Below are positions 23,400 to 34,867 of a stretch of DNA of 64,000 nt, piece after piece. Position 1 is the stretch's first letter; every line of letters starts with the position of its first letter. The notes below the pieces were generated by a model. It was not told the origin of the DNA, made no database searches, and saw only the letters and a list, made by a program, of their open reading frames with translations. The translations under genes and the position numbers were made by a program. This DNA comes from Catonia carolina (taxonomy: Eukaryota; Arthropoda; Insecta; Hemiptera; Achilidae), in the NCBI GenBank assembly GCA_035578175.1, contig JAQMRL010000006.1:19193506-19257505 (forward strand), read 5' to 3'.

Positions 23400-24229
23400 A
23401 TGCGGCCTATGAAACCATGCCATAAGTTGGAAAAATCATTTTTCTGTTTATTACTGATCTTAAAACTACATAAAATTATGAATATTTTAAAATAAAAATC
23501 AACTTTCTACATAGAAAAATGAATTTTTGGTGATTTTTTGAACTTAGTTAATTAAAAACACTAGTTTTCGGAAAACGGCTGTTAAAGTTTGCAACTGCAA
23601 GCAGAAAACTGCTTGCAGTTCATCACTTAAATTGCCACCTAAAGGGCACGTATTAATAATATCTAATACGCATCTTTCACTGCTGTACTTTTCCATCTTA
23701 AACCACTTAAATCATATTTAAAATAACAATTATTATAGTATAATAACGTAATACAAATCGCTTATTCCAAACAGCAAACACATAGGAATAGCTTGATCAG
23801 CTGTTACTACTACCAACAGTGAAACAAATAGTTTTTAATTTTTTACAGTATTAAAAATTTAAAAAAAATAATTTTAAATAAATAAAATGCTAAACAAAAT
23901 GATAATATTTCATTTTTATGAAGGCAATTAAGCATTTTTTTTAAAGAAAACCAGCCTAAAATGAAAACATGCCGTAAGTCGCAATGGAAATTTACTATGG
24001 CCGACTTATGGCATGGTTTCTGTTTTTGCGCAGTCCTTTCTTTATGAATATTTTTCTCTAGTTTCTGTTATGTTGGTAATAAATATTTTGTATTTAAAAG
24101 GTAGTTAATAGATTGAACTAACAGATAGCGTAAGAATCTAAAAATTGATAGTTTTGACATATTTCGCTGTTTTAGTCTCTCCTGTGAAATTACGCTCAGC
24201 GACTTATGGCATGGTTTCATAGGCCGCAT
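23400..24229. mobile_element. candidate TIR element (MITE-like), ~830 bp
   Basis: The left end ATGCGGCCTATGAAACCATG, continuing CCATAAGT, is repeated inverted at the right end (24202-24229). A related internal motif occurs at about 23970-24022 (CATGCCGTAAGTCG ... CGACTTATGGCATGG). A 12-bp perfect hairpin (AACTGCAAGCAG, loop AAAA) is at 23593-23620. No transposase is seen. The target duplication is unclear. Confidence 0.65.
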
Positions 24230-24677
24230 AAAAGAGAAGTTTAATTAGAAAATTGTACTGTGTGTAGTCCGATGCTCCTGTCAATGTTGTTTAGGCAACA
24301 TGTTAACACTCCTGTAACAGGATAATGAAGATGAAGTGTTTCATCTACTTGGTGTTGCTGAGATAAACTAACTAGTAAAAAAATTACAAAATGCATATAT
24401 TAAGAACGGTCGCTAATTTAATTTCCCTTCATTTCATAAAATAAACTTTTTCCGATTTATCTAGTTCAGAGTATTAGGAGAATGAAGAGGATTACTTATA
24501 TGAACTTAATAAGTTAGTACTTAGTTACAAATTATAATGAAGATAGTAACTTTTCCCTAGGGGGATATTTTAGATTTTTTCTTTCAACAATTTCCCTGTT
24601 TGAAATGTAAAATTTCCCACTACAATTGTTTTTATTACATGTTTTAATTTATTTTTATTGTTGTAATTCGTAGTATA
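24230..24677. other. no recognised feature
   Basis: AT-rich sequence between the TIR element and the next family A copy. Confidence 0.4.
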
Positions 24678-24686
24678 ATATTATAT

Positions 24687-25080
24687 GTTTTGTTTAGGTC
24701 AACAGCCGAAAGGCTGGTTTGAACCTCTAGAGGTTTTACTAAGTAAAACGAGGAGTGAGGTGGTTTACCATTGCCTTCCTCACTGAGTGGAAAAGTACGC
24801 TTATCAGCATGCCGGGCCCTCTGAAAAGCACTTACTTTTCACTCTGCAAATGACACCTTCACTTCATTCACCACAGGGTCTGGCTGTGCAATGAAATTCA
24901 TTACTTTCAGAGAAGATAACTCTGATTAGTGTCTTTTACACCTCTACCTCTTCTGTTCTTAAACGATTCAGTCATTTAATTGACTGACCATGTGATAAGA
25001 AACAGAACTATTTATTTTAGCCCTGCAACGAACAGATTGAGTGTAAATAATTTGACACTCCACCTGTCTGTTATGGGCAG
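24687..25080 (-). mobile_element. family A SINE-like element, full length
   Basis: Well-preserved minus-strand copy, about 400 bp upstream of the TSP1 exon. ATATTATAT occurs immediately before it (24678-24686) and again at 25084-25092, so it is likely the target duplication. Confidence 0.85.
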
Positions 25081-25092
25081 TATATATTATAT

Positions 25093-25484
25093 AAAATAAA
25101 TAGGCAGTAAATATTATATAAAGAATGTTAATAAAAAGTTTTCAGAACAATTTAAACTATATTTTACAATGGTAATTACAAATTGTTTTAATACACGGTA
25201 TAAATAAATCGATTAGTACTTTACACAGCTGATATAGTCGTTAACAAAATTATGTAAAAAAAATTTCTGTCGATAACGAATGCGGTACAAAAATAACAAA
25301 AGATTTCCCTTCACAAAAAATTTAACCACTTCATACGTTTCCTATTTAAACTATACTGTCTTAATAAATTTTGAACCTACTGTATACTAATACGGGAGTA
25401 TTTATTTTACAAGTGTTACGCTGTTCCTCTAGATAACTTAATAAACATTGAAAATAACTGTTATTTTTCTTTTGAATGTTTCAG
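25093..25484 (+). other. intron end before the TSP1 exon
   Basis: AT-rich sequence ending in a polypyrimidine tract (TTATTTTTCTTTTGAATG) and TTTCAG. Confidence 0.6.
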
Positions 25485-25649
25485 CTGTAGATGGACACTG
25501 GGCATCATGGTCAAGTTGGTCAGCATGTGGTCCTGATTGTAGACACATCAAAAGAAGAACTTGTACAAAACCATCACCAAGTAATGGAGGAAAAGTTTGT
25601 TTTGGAAAAGATACAGTTACTTCGAACTGCACCGGCGGAATGTGTCCAG
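25485..25649 (+). CDS. unc-5: unc-5 (netrin receptor) exon, second TSP1 domain
   Basis: This is one exon of a larger gene. It is bounded by a pyrimidine-rich acceptor ending TTTCAG and a GT donor (GTAAAAACAAG). Its 165 nt carry 2 nt of a codon, 54 full codons and 1 nt, so it is a symmetric phase 1-1 exon. The peptide begins VDGHWASWSSWSACGPDC, has the W-x-x-W-x-x-W ladder and six cysteines, and ends TGGMCPG: a complete thrombospondin type-1 repeat. From family knowledge, the VDG start, the ACGxDC motif and the NGGxxCxGxD block resemble the second TSP1 domain of UNC5 receptors, which lies in the extracellular part just before the membrane span and follows two Ig domains. UNC5 mediates repulsive netrin signalling in axon guidance. 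No other receptor exon is seen within 25 kb upstream. Another TSP1 protein (ADAMTS, semaphorin 5) is possible but fits less well. Confidence 0.85.
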
Positions 25650-25764
25650 GTAAAAACAAGATTTTTCTAAATTTATCGCCAAGTTTCATAGCTTTGTAAA
25701 CAGCAAAAATGCTTAAGCTGTTTTTAGATTTTATTTTGTTATTACCGATGATAATAAAATCGTT

Positions 25765-26151
25765 TGCCCATAACAGGTACGTAGAGTATTTTGCACTCGA
25801 TCTGCTAGTTCAGGGGTACAAAAAAATAGTTCTGATTCTTATCACATGGTCAGCCAATTATATGACTGAAGCATTTAAGAACAGAAGATGTAGAGGTGTG
25901 TAAAAAACACTAGTCAGAATTATCTCCTCTGAGAGAAATAAATTTCATTGTACAGCCAGATCTTGTGGTGAATGAATTGAAGGTGTCATTTATAGGGTAA
26001 AAAGTAGATACTTTTCAGAGGATCTGGCATGCTGATAAGTATACTTTCCACTCAGTGAGCAAGGCAAAGGTAAACACCACCTCATTTCTCGTTTTACTTA
26101 ATAAAGTTTCTACAGTTTAAACCAGCGTTTCGGCTGATAACAACAACAACA
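25765..26151 (+). mobile_element. family A SINE-like element, diverged
   Basis: Runs from TGCCCATAACAGGTACG to CGGCTGATAACAACAACAAC, starting about 115 bp after the TSP1 exon donor. Carries many substitutions. Confidence 0.8.
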
Positions 26152-26659
26152 CAAATTTGATTATATTTGTGTCTTATGATAAAAACGTTGATTTTTTAAA
26201 GAAATATCCTCACGATTTTTTCTTATTTAAATCACAATTCATTTTTTTAAAGGAAATCTTGTTTAATTTGTTGAGCAATGTGTGATTTTTTCCTAGTATG
26301 GGGCCAATTTGAGACCACGTGAGGTTACTTAAGACGTTTTTGAAAGCTCTTTTTGCAACCCAAATTCTCAGAATTCGTTTACTGTAGGCCTTTCTCCTTT
26401 ATTCTATTCACCTGGTGTTTTTTTTCTCTCTTTATGAAAGCCCTTAAAGTCCGTAATTATTTGTCTGAATTTGGTTCGGTTCAATAAGTTTCCTAGGTGT
26501 TTTTCGGTTGTTTTAATATCCTTTCTGACGTCTGTAATCCTTTTATTCGATACCTTAGGTTTACTGTTTAGTGTCTTAAAAATTTATTTTATCATCCAGT
26601 TGTGATCCATTTTTATATATCGGTTTCATTCATAATTATATATAAACAGATTTCTAAAA
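26152..26659. other. no recognised feature
   Basis: AT-rich intron sequence. Confidence 0.4.
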
Positions 26660-26785
26660 TCATATTGGGTTCCGGAGGCCTGAAAACGTGTAGAATATCC
26701 TGTGAAAACTGATTTTGAAAAATCGACGTGAAACAATAGTTTTCTTCCCTGTTTAATAATATAGAGCAAGAGAAAGTAGAAATAA
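26660..26785 (-). mobile_element. family H element, 5' end fragment
   Basis: Contains GGCCTGAAAACGTGTAG, AAAATCGACGTGAAAC and the terminal GAGCAAGAGAAAGTA. Confidence 0.65.
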
Positions 26786-27679
26786 AGCAAAAATATTATT
26801 TTATAGTTTATTTGAACAAATCATTATTTCGTGTGATTTGTTTATTTTAATAAAATAGTTACACAATCAATTTTAATCAGGTAGTCACATAAGGATCACA
26901 CAATAAATAATAAAAGAAAATTTCCTGAGAAATGTAGAGATGTGAAAGAGAATAAGTCGTTTTCCGTATGTTCACTAAATTGTAATTCGAGCGTGAAAAT
27001 GACTGAAGAGTATGAAAAAGGACTAAAGGAAAGAGCAGTTGTTGCATTTTAAAACAACCGAGAGTTTGAGTGGAAATGAGACTGTGTCTATGTGTTAGTG
27101 TATATAAAAGAAAGAGAGGAGTAAAAATTGAGTGCGTGAGAGAGACGGTAAGTGATGAATGCCGGGATTTAAGAAATGAGGCTCTCTTCAAGCAGAAGGG
27201 TTGTTGAATGTTGAATAACGCATTCTAGTGGACGTTGCCAGCATCTGGCATAGGACCGTTATGTTATGATTTAGGAGAATCGGGGGAAAACCTAACCAGC
27301 AATCCCTTTTCCTCCTATCCCTTTACCCCGTTGGGAATGAAATGGATGAATCGGGGGAAGTGGAACCGGGCTCTCCCAAGACTAACTCCACTGTATATAG
27401 TTGGTTCATTGATATCCCAGTTAGACGCCCCAGTAACTGAGGATTATCTAGTTAGTTTCCCCCATTTCAACCGACTGCATTATGTATGCTGTTCGGTTCT
27501 CAGCTCTACATTTTTATATTTTCTCGCTCTTTTATTTTTACATTCATTTTTCAGTAACACTTGTATTAATATAGTCTATAGAATTTTAAACCTAACATAC
27601 CAAATAAATACATTATATTCATACTAAGTCAATTAGATAGAAAACTGCGCGGAGTGCCCAACAAATTTTCTCCCAGTTT
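26786..27679. other. no recognised feature
   Basis: Positions 27235-27480 are richer in GC (GGAGAATCGGGGGAAAACC) and could be a decayed retroelement, but I cannot identify it. Confidence 0.35.
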
Positions 27680-28555
27680 TTTTTTCTTTCTCTTGCCTAC
27701 ATGAATATATTATAGTAAGGAAAGTAGGTATTGTTTTCATGTCGATTTTTAGAAATCGAGTTCACCGGATCTACATATTTTCAGTCGCCCTGAACCTAAA
27801 AACATGTTTTTAGCGATTGGTGAGTGTGTGTGTGTGTGGGGGGGGGGGTGTGAACAAAATATCTCAAGAACGGAACATCGAACAAAGTTAAAACGTGAAA
27901 CTTAAGTTTAGGACCTACAGTACTCCGACACGAATATTTCCATCAAAATCGGTCTACCGGAAGTAGTTGTTTATTCGTGCGATTTTTCATTTTTTTTAAA
28001 TTGCCTCATTTACTACATTTTTTATGCTCTTCAAAATAATGGAAATCCCTTGTCTGCTGAAATTCTTGGGGAGACTGTGCTTTCGTAAGAAAAATGTTTT
28101 AAGATTGCGATCTTAATATGTATTTTAGGGCAAAAATACGATAATTAATAAAAGTTGTAGAACTTTTAAAAACGAACAACGTTTATTTCAAACATTTTTT
28201 GTACAACGGTTGATTCAGCAGTAATTACTGATTTTCTGTTTATTTCCATCAAAATCGGTAAAAAATGGGATTTTTTAAGATCCCGGCCTTAGAAACCTAC
28301 ATTTTTTATTTTAAGCATTTTTCTCTAGAGAGCCTAGTTTAGAGAAAAATCAGCCTAGTTTAAATCAGTAATTACTGATTTTACATATTTTTAAGTTCTA
28401 CAGAGGTCGATTTTCATTTAGCGTCATTCAGTTATGATTAAAATTAAGTTGTGTTTTTCATTTTACATTATTTTTTAATAATTAAATATGAGTTTTATTG
28501 TTCCGTATCAACATTGGCTGGATAAAGTCTGTGAGTGTTTCACACCAGATTTTTC
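27680..28555 (+). mobile_element. family H element, both ends present
   Basis: Starts CTTTCTCTTGCCTACATG, has TG/G microsatellite at 27823-27850 and CATCAAAATCGGTCTACCGG. It ends with the terminal hairpin GTGAGTGTTTCAC and CAGATTTTTC. Confidence 0.78.
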
Positions 28556-29641
28556 TAATAGTTTCCATTAATTGTTTATTTCCCTTGTACAGTTCTTCTC
28601 GACCTCATAACTTTATTGTCCGTTTACTATGTTCGGACCCATTATCTTGCGGAGGATCTTTCTCTCTAATTTCTCTGCTTCTCTTAGACCACCAGTCTTC
28701 CCGGTCATTCCAAGGAACTCACTCACGTACGAACACAGTTATTATCACAGTATTGTACGTCTAATCTACGCTTGTCTCGAGAATACTTTTTTCTTATATA
28801 AGAAATATGGAGTCTTCGGTTGTTATATCTCCCTGAGGTACTTAAAGTTATCAACTTTCCCAATTAATACAATTTATTATTAAAATTTATTTATTTAATA
28901 AATTATTTTAATTTAATTTTTTTTTATTTTATTTTGTTATTATAAATTAATAAAATAAAACCATTAACACCACTGCAGCACATTATATAGCCTCAATCAC
29001 ATACCTTAATTTACCAGAGGCTATCCGAAATACTGATGTAACTCCTCAAATATACAAAAGAAAAGTAACCAACTGGCTGATTAATTTAGGGAGAGGGCAA
29101 TCTGAGGATTTACTTAGTTTTATGTATTTAAATTAATTGCGGTTCCTCTTGTGTAAGCTAACAATTTTTTGTTAACATTATCATCGAAAGTCTGCTTCAT
29201 CCTTTACCATTATATGACATTTTATTTTTATTGTTTTAATTTATTTTTCATACTCTTATCTTTTTTGTTGTATATTTACGTTAGGAAATTTTGTTGTATG
29301 TTTATTTTTGTAAATTTTTGTTTTTTTTCTTTTATGTAAATTTAGTGTAGATATAAAAAGCTATTATTGTAATATAATAAATAAAATAAACCAACTCATA
29401 CCCGTGCACAGGCTAGACCTATGCAGGTATTAGGAAATAAATAGGATAAGATTCATTGTACTTGTTTTTTGCAATAATAAATAAATAATTTTTCCGTAGG
29501 CTGTGTATTCAAGTGACTTAGGGCTGTTAAGGTGGAAAGCTGATTAAGTTAATTATTAATGAATATTTGGGCTTAAAATTAGGTTTATATTTCTTTAAAA
29601 AATACTGCATTAAAATCAGAAATCAAGAAATAATTATAATA
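28556..29641. other. AT-rich sequence, nothing recognised
   Basis: Very AT-rich around 28880-28950 and 29220-29390. The open frames at 28498-28883 show no domain. Confidence 0.4.
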
Positions 29642-30471
29642 CAGAGTGATTCACGAAGATATGCAGAAACTTTAGGAGCTCATTTAACATGTAAAAAAAA
29701 TAAAAAAAGTTTATATAAACATGGGTCCGGAAATGCTTCGTTTCCGAGTAACGGGTAGCGAAAGTTTCGCCCGGATTTCAGCTCACCAGGTGAAATGAGG
29801 TCTTCCTGAAATTCTGGTAAGGTAGATTAAGGGGCGAATTCAATCAATTCTCATGGTTTTTGATCTGATAAATTGAATAAAACAGGTCTCAGAACTGTAA
29901 GTTAAATATTTTTTAAGAAAACCAGTGTCAAATGCAAAAAATGGAGTGAAAAACAAATTGTTTCATCTTTGGGCATGAATAACTTTGTTATTGCACCAAG
30001 AAACAGTTAAAATTTTTCAATAAAACATGTAGAAAATTTTATTCTGAACAAACCGGTGTAAATAAAGTACACAGAAAGCGAATAGATGTTTGGTTAAATG
30101 AATTTTTATTCATAACAGTACAAAGTAAAATTAACCGGAAAAACAAAGATGAAATTTTTTTTCACTCCATTTTTTGCATTTGACACTGGTTTTCTCAAAA
30201 ACTATTTAACTTACAGTTCTGGAACCTGTTTTATTCAATTTATCAGGTCAAAAACCATAAGAAACGATTGAATTCGCCCCTTAATCTACCTTAACAGAAT
30301 TTCAAGAAGACCTCATTTCACCTGGTGAGCTGAAATCAGGGCGAAATCTTTCGCTAGCCGCAACTCGGTAACGAAGCATTTCCGGACCCCGTGTTTATAT
30401 AAACTTTTTTCATTATTTTTACATGTACAATGGGCTCCTAAAGTTTCTGCATATCTTCGTGAATCACCCTG
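29642..30471. mobile_element. long-TIR foldback element (Tc1/mariner-type ends), 830 bp
   Basis: The left arm 29642-29973 (starting CAGAGTGATTCACGAAGATA) is the inverted repeat of the right arm 30146-30471 (ending TATCTTCGTGAATCACCCTG), with about 170 bp between them. It is flanked by TA on both sides, as for Tc1/mariner insertions. The arms carry GC-richer blocks, such as CCGGAAATGCTTCG. There is no coding potential. Confidence 0.85.
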
Positions 30472-30473
30472 TA

Positions 30474-31018
30474 TTATGTCAATTTGATTTAAAATTTGTT
30501 ATTAATTTATTGTTATGTATCGTTAAATAAATGAGTTACTTGTAAGATATGTAATCGTTGTGAAGAAGTCTGTAACATTGAATGTAATGCTCCTAGAGAA
30601 TATTAATTTAATGTATTTATTGTACGGTGTTGTATTAATACAATAATGTATCGGTAATGTAATTTGTAAACAACTTTCTTGATTATTACCTGATTCTGGT
30701 AGGATGGGTTATTTAGTTACACGCAAAGCTCTTGTTCATTGATTACTTAGTATCCTTCATGATCTTATGCTTGACCTCTAACAACGTTTGTCTACTTCAG
30801 AAGCAGCTTTGCTTTGTAATATTTCATCATCTAATATTAATCTTTTAATTAATTAATAATTACTTACCTGTTGTAATTTAATCTTCAATATTTCCCTGTG
30901 TATTCAATACTATTACTTAATTCGCTTAAGTGTGGTGTTTGCGTTTACATATTTAGTATTTTGAATATTATTATAAAAAAAATATTTTTTCAAGAAGTTA
31001 GTCAATCCAATCTTAATT
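30474..31018. other. no recognised feature
   Basis: AT-rich intron sequence. Confidence 0.4.
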
Positions 31019-31908
31019 AAAAGAACTTAATTTGGCAATTTTTTGACCTAATTCTGATTATTAGCTGTATTTTCTCCTCAAGTTCATAAACGGCAATTCA
31101 GAATTGCGCTGTAATCTCTCGGGATCTGATTCTAGAACTTAAAATAGAAAAAAAATTCACGAAAATATAGTTTCTAAAATTTTCCTTAAAAAGGTGGTTT
31201 AAGTCAATGCAATATTAAATTAAATGAGTTGGTCGCTCAGTTTGCGGAGAGGGTGGTCGGGAGACTGCGGAGGGAGGAGTCATATGGAGATCAGCGGGAT
31301 CACCCTCTCCCACGGTGAATCAATCCGAACCCGATCTCAGTAGGTAAGGTAGGCGCACTAATTTCCTGAGCTGTTGATGAAAGAGATGAATAAAAGTGAG
31401 AGAGTGAGTGTTGGTCAGTGACAGCGAGAGGGGAATTAGGCTACGGTTCCCTTCCACGCCCCGCTGACAGTATGTAAATTTTTTTTAAATGACATTTCCC
31501 TTGTAGTATTATAGAAACAGTTCCGAGGAAGGTGGAGGGTTCTTTGCTGATGCCGGATCAAGTGGCCAGGCGGCGGGTTTTTGGTTGGTAGGCGGTTGCG
31601 GCCTCCTTGGGACTGGACGAAGACGCTTCAATTGAGTCCAACAATACTTCCTCCATCGTGAGGGAGTGAACATGATGAGTTTTTCTCGCCGCCTCAGATA
31701 AAAAAAGTATATAGGCGGCCTATACATTAAATTAAAAGAACTTAATTTGGCAATTTTTTGACCTAAATTCTGAATATCAGCTCTATATTCTCCTGAAGTA
31801 TATAAAGAGTGATTCAGAATTGCACCGAAATCTCTCGGGATCTAATTTTTGAGCTGAAAATAGAAGAAATGTATAGAAATATATTTTATAAAATGCTTCA
31901 ATATCGAG
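31019..31908. repeat. ~175-bp direct repeats flanking a GC-richer block
   Basis: Positions 31019-31195 and 31733-31908 both begin AAAAGAACTTAATTTGGCAA and share TCTCGGGATCTRATTYT near their ends. The 540 bp between them is GC-richer (GGCGGCGGGTTTTTGG region at 31570-31620). It could be a small LTR-like unit or a decayed tandem duplication. No gag/pol or primer-binding site is recognised. Confidence 0.6.
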
Positions 31909-32269
31909 CTAGCAAAATGTTTGCCAAGATTTTAGCTATCCCTTTGAAATGAAGCCATGCTGAGATTATTATATGCACCGGTTTCTTTGAGGAGCTCTAT
32001 CTCAAAAACAACCGAACCGAAAAATTTGAATCCTACACCAAATTAAAACCTGTTCTTTTCTGCGTTGATTGGTTTGACTAAAATTATTTTATTTCTTTAT
32101 TAGTTATTAGTATTTTATTACGAGATACAGCAATTTACGCATAAAAAGTACCCAGTTTTTAGCCGGTTTTCCGTTAATGTGATTTGTATTCGTATGATGC
32201 ATGTGATAAGTTTATATTTGTATGTAATGTTTATATTTTTTTAATTTTGTACGTTTTATTTTCTTACAG

Positions 32270-32317
32270 TGGGAAAAGATGAACAACTGAACGATGGCTC
32301 TCAGCTAGCTGAAGAAG
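32270..32317 (+). CDS. unc-5: candidate 48-nt unc-5 exon, juxtamembrane linker
   Basis: A long pyrimidine tract ending TTTTCTTACAG is followed by 48 nt and then a strong donor (AAG|GTAAGAA). Spliced to the TSP1 exon, the frame stays open and the new exon adds VGKDEQLNDGSQLAEE. It is acidic, polar and without cysteines, as expected of a linker between TSP1 and the membrane segment. The exon is phase 1-1 and a multiple of three, so skipping it would keep the frame. In vertebrates, UNC5 genes have short, alternatively spliced exons at this position (UNC5B exon 8), which makes this a plausible cassette. It is predicted from splice signals, phase match and position only; there is no transcript evidence, and a chance exon-like sequence cannot be excluded. 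Confidence 0.6.
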
Positions 32318-34245
32318 GTAAGAATTCTTAAAATATTTAAAAGTTTTATTTTATGGGCTTCTTTACATTCTCTATTGGTAAAGTTGGTTAAACGTAGGCT
32401 ACTGCCAACTACTTTGAAATTTTCTGCCAATATCTGTCTCAAGTTTGATAATATTTTTTTATGTAGTAATTCAATAAATCGTGGTGATATTTCTTAATTT
32501 ATATCAATGGTATTGCTTTTGTTATTTTCTTTGTAGAATTATAAATCCCCGGTTGTTGTATTGTCCATTTTGGTTTAAATAAATAATTTCTTAAAATACA
32601 TAAGATTTTTTTTTAAAGTAAGTGGAGGCGGCCCGAAAGATAATCATTTTCGCGGTTCACGGTTCAGTCGGAACTAGTGGCGAGGCAAATCGTAGAAAAC
32701 TAATACTTTGGATTTGATACAAGTACGCCTAAACACTAGTAACATAACTCATACTGCCAAAAAAGTTCCTACTACGGTCTTTAACCTTATTTTATATCCG
32801 ATGAAAGTAGTTCACCCTCATCCTGTATGCATAAATAATAGAAATGATAATAGTCGTTGAATTAACAACTGGGTTCGATTTTCGGTCAGGTTTGATTTTT
32901 TTAATCGCTTATTTACAAAACCGGGTACTACATTAATAAACCCATTTTTAAAGTCATATTACAATGTATCAACAACTTGTGATAAAGTATTTTATATTGA
33001 TTTGTTATTGTTTGACGGAACTTTTACCGTTAACCTAGTTAACAAATTTAAGTCGCTTGTAATAATATAATAAAAGTTTTAAGCTTCAGACAAAACATCT
33101 TTTAAGAAATTTTACTTAAATATTTTATTATTATTTTTTAAATAAAAGTCAAAGACATATACATTTTTTAAAAGAGTTAGAAATATATAATGTTGGAAAA
33201 CAAGCTATTGTGAACAAGTTTTATAACTCTCTTTTCTAAAATATTCAGTCAACTGAAACCTGGAAATTCGTAGTCGTACTCTACCCTTCCTTCTCCATTC
33301 AACGGTTGTTTCTCCAATTCTATTATTTCTTTAATGCTCTATTTTCTAAGTTCGTCTAAATACAAACAGTCTTGTTTGGTATTGTAACTTCTTTCTTGTA
33401 TAATCTGATTTGCAGTGTGTTTTGACGTCATTGTGCTGTTATTGTTAAGTTTATTCTTGTTGTTAAAAAAAACAGTTGTACAATCTAATAACATTGAAGA
33501 TATTCTAAATTTTTTATTACATATTGTCTTAAATATTTAATTGTTTGTATATTTATTAATGTCTTTATAAGGTATATTAATGATTTTCTGTAGGTTTCTT
33601 TTTGAATTAATTTCTTTATTTTAAAACTATACAATATAATACAACTATCAAAAAGTTAAAGAAAATTTTTGAAAATTGGCATGAAAATAAAAGCGAAATT
33701 TCTTTAAAGAATGTATCCCAGTGAATAAATAAAATATTGAAAACAAAAAGGAGAATCAATAAAATACAAGAACAAACGTTAGACACACAACTAGGCTAAT
33801 TTGGACTAATTTGGATCGAGACTTTTTCCGATTTAGTAATGTTCGGATTATCCGAAAAAATTGCATAATAACTAAAAATAAACCAAAAACTAAAGAAATA
33901 TATAACCAGGAGCAGTTAATTTTTCACATTCAGACGGAAACGCACCGTATTACGTAAACCAGCACACATAAACGGTTCGCACACAAACTTCATGTTCATG
34001 AGATACTGACAAAATATATATATGTGTTATCATCTGGGTTTTCGCCTCTTCGACAGCAAACAATCAGTTATTTTATGCAGCCATGCAGTTGTAAAAATGT
34101 ATATGTATATTTTTGTTTCTTTTGTAATAGCTAATAAAATACCTTGAGAAGAAATTGTTTTTATGTTTAGAAGCATAATAAAATTATTTAGTTTTTATTT
34201 TAAGATACGTTTTATACGTATAAAGCTGTTTAAAACAATTCGAAT
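32318..34245. other. start of the downstream intron; little recognised
   Basis: A fragment of group C SINE lies near 32868-32920 (GGGTTCGATTTTCGGTCAGG). Otherwise AT-rich sequence with no coding exon that I can identify. Confidence 0.4.
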
Positions 34246-34257
34246 TATCAGAAAATT

Positions 34258-34414
34258 GCACCAAGGCCACCCGGTGGTGTATTGGTCAGCGCAATTGGCT
34301 TCTACGCTGAGGTCCCGTATTCGATTCTCGGTCAATAGTATTTTAAAAAATACCCTTCTTATCGTCTGTTTCAGCAGTAATTGTTAAACAGTCAGACGTA
34401 AAACTTAAAAAAAG
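34258..34414 (+). mobile_element. tRNA-SINE group C, tail X
   Basis: Head GGTGGTGTATTGGTCAGCGC, B-box TTCGATTCTCGGTC, tail TCAGCAGTAATTG and CAGTCAGACGTAAAAC. Near-identical 12-bp flanks TATCWGAAAATT (34246-34257 and 34415-34426) look like the target duplication. Confidence 0.82.
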
Positions 34415-34461
34415 TATCTGAAAATTCGGATTAGCTGATTTAAGTTTTATACAAATAACAA

Positions 34462-34856
34462 CTGCCCATAACAGACAGGTGGAGTGTCAAATTATTTACA
34501 CTCGATCTGTTAGTTGCAGGGCTAAAATAAATAGTTCTGTTTCTTATCACATGGTCAGCCAATTAAATGACTGAATCATTTAAGAACAGAAGAGGTAGAG
34601 GTGTAAAAGACACTAATCAGAGTTATCTCCTCTGAAAGTAATGAATTTCATTGTACAGCCAGACCCTGTGGTGAATGAAGTGAAGGTGTCATTTACAGAG
34701 TGGAAAATATGTGCTTTTCAGAGGGCCCGGCATGCTGATAAGCGTACTTTTCCACTCAGTGAGGAAGGCAATGGTAAACCACCTCACTCCTCGTTTTACT
34801 TAGTAAAACCTCTAGAGGTTCAAACCAGCCTTTCGGCTGTTGACCTAAACAACAAC
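34462..34856 (+). mobile_element. family A SINE-like element, best reference copy
   Basis: A 395-bp copy from CTGCCCATAACAGACAGGTG to TTGACCTAAACAAC, flanked by a perfect 11-bp duplication ACAAATAACAA (34451-34461 and 34857-34867). Key internal blocks: GACCCTGTGGTGAATGAAGT, GGGCCCGGCATGCTGATAAG, CTCGTTTTACTTAGTAAAAC, CCTTTCGGCTG. Confidence 0.92.
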
Positions 34857-34867
34857 ACAAATAACAA

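Larger units (their letters stand above)
25650..32269 (+). other. unc-5 intron between the two exons
   Basis: This is the 6,620-bp interval from the GT donor after the TSP1 exon to the AG acceptor of the 48-nt exon. It contains an A-family copy, family H copies, a long foldback element and a GC-rich block between direct repeats. No coding sequence is recognised. Confidence 0.6.

Noticed and set aside
31509..31727. 72-codon Pro/Arg-rich open frame on the minus strand
   Set aside because: Lies in the GC-rich block between direct repeats; no domain, and GC-rich sequence often gives chance open frames.
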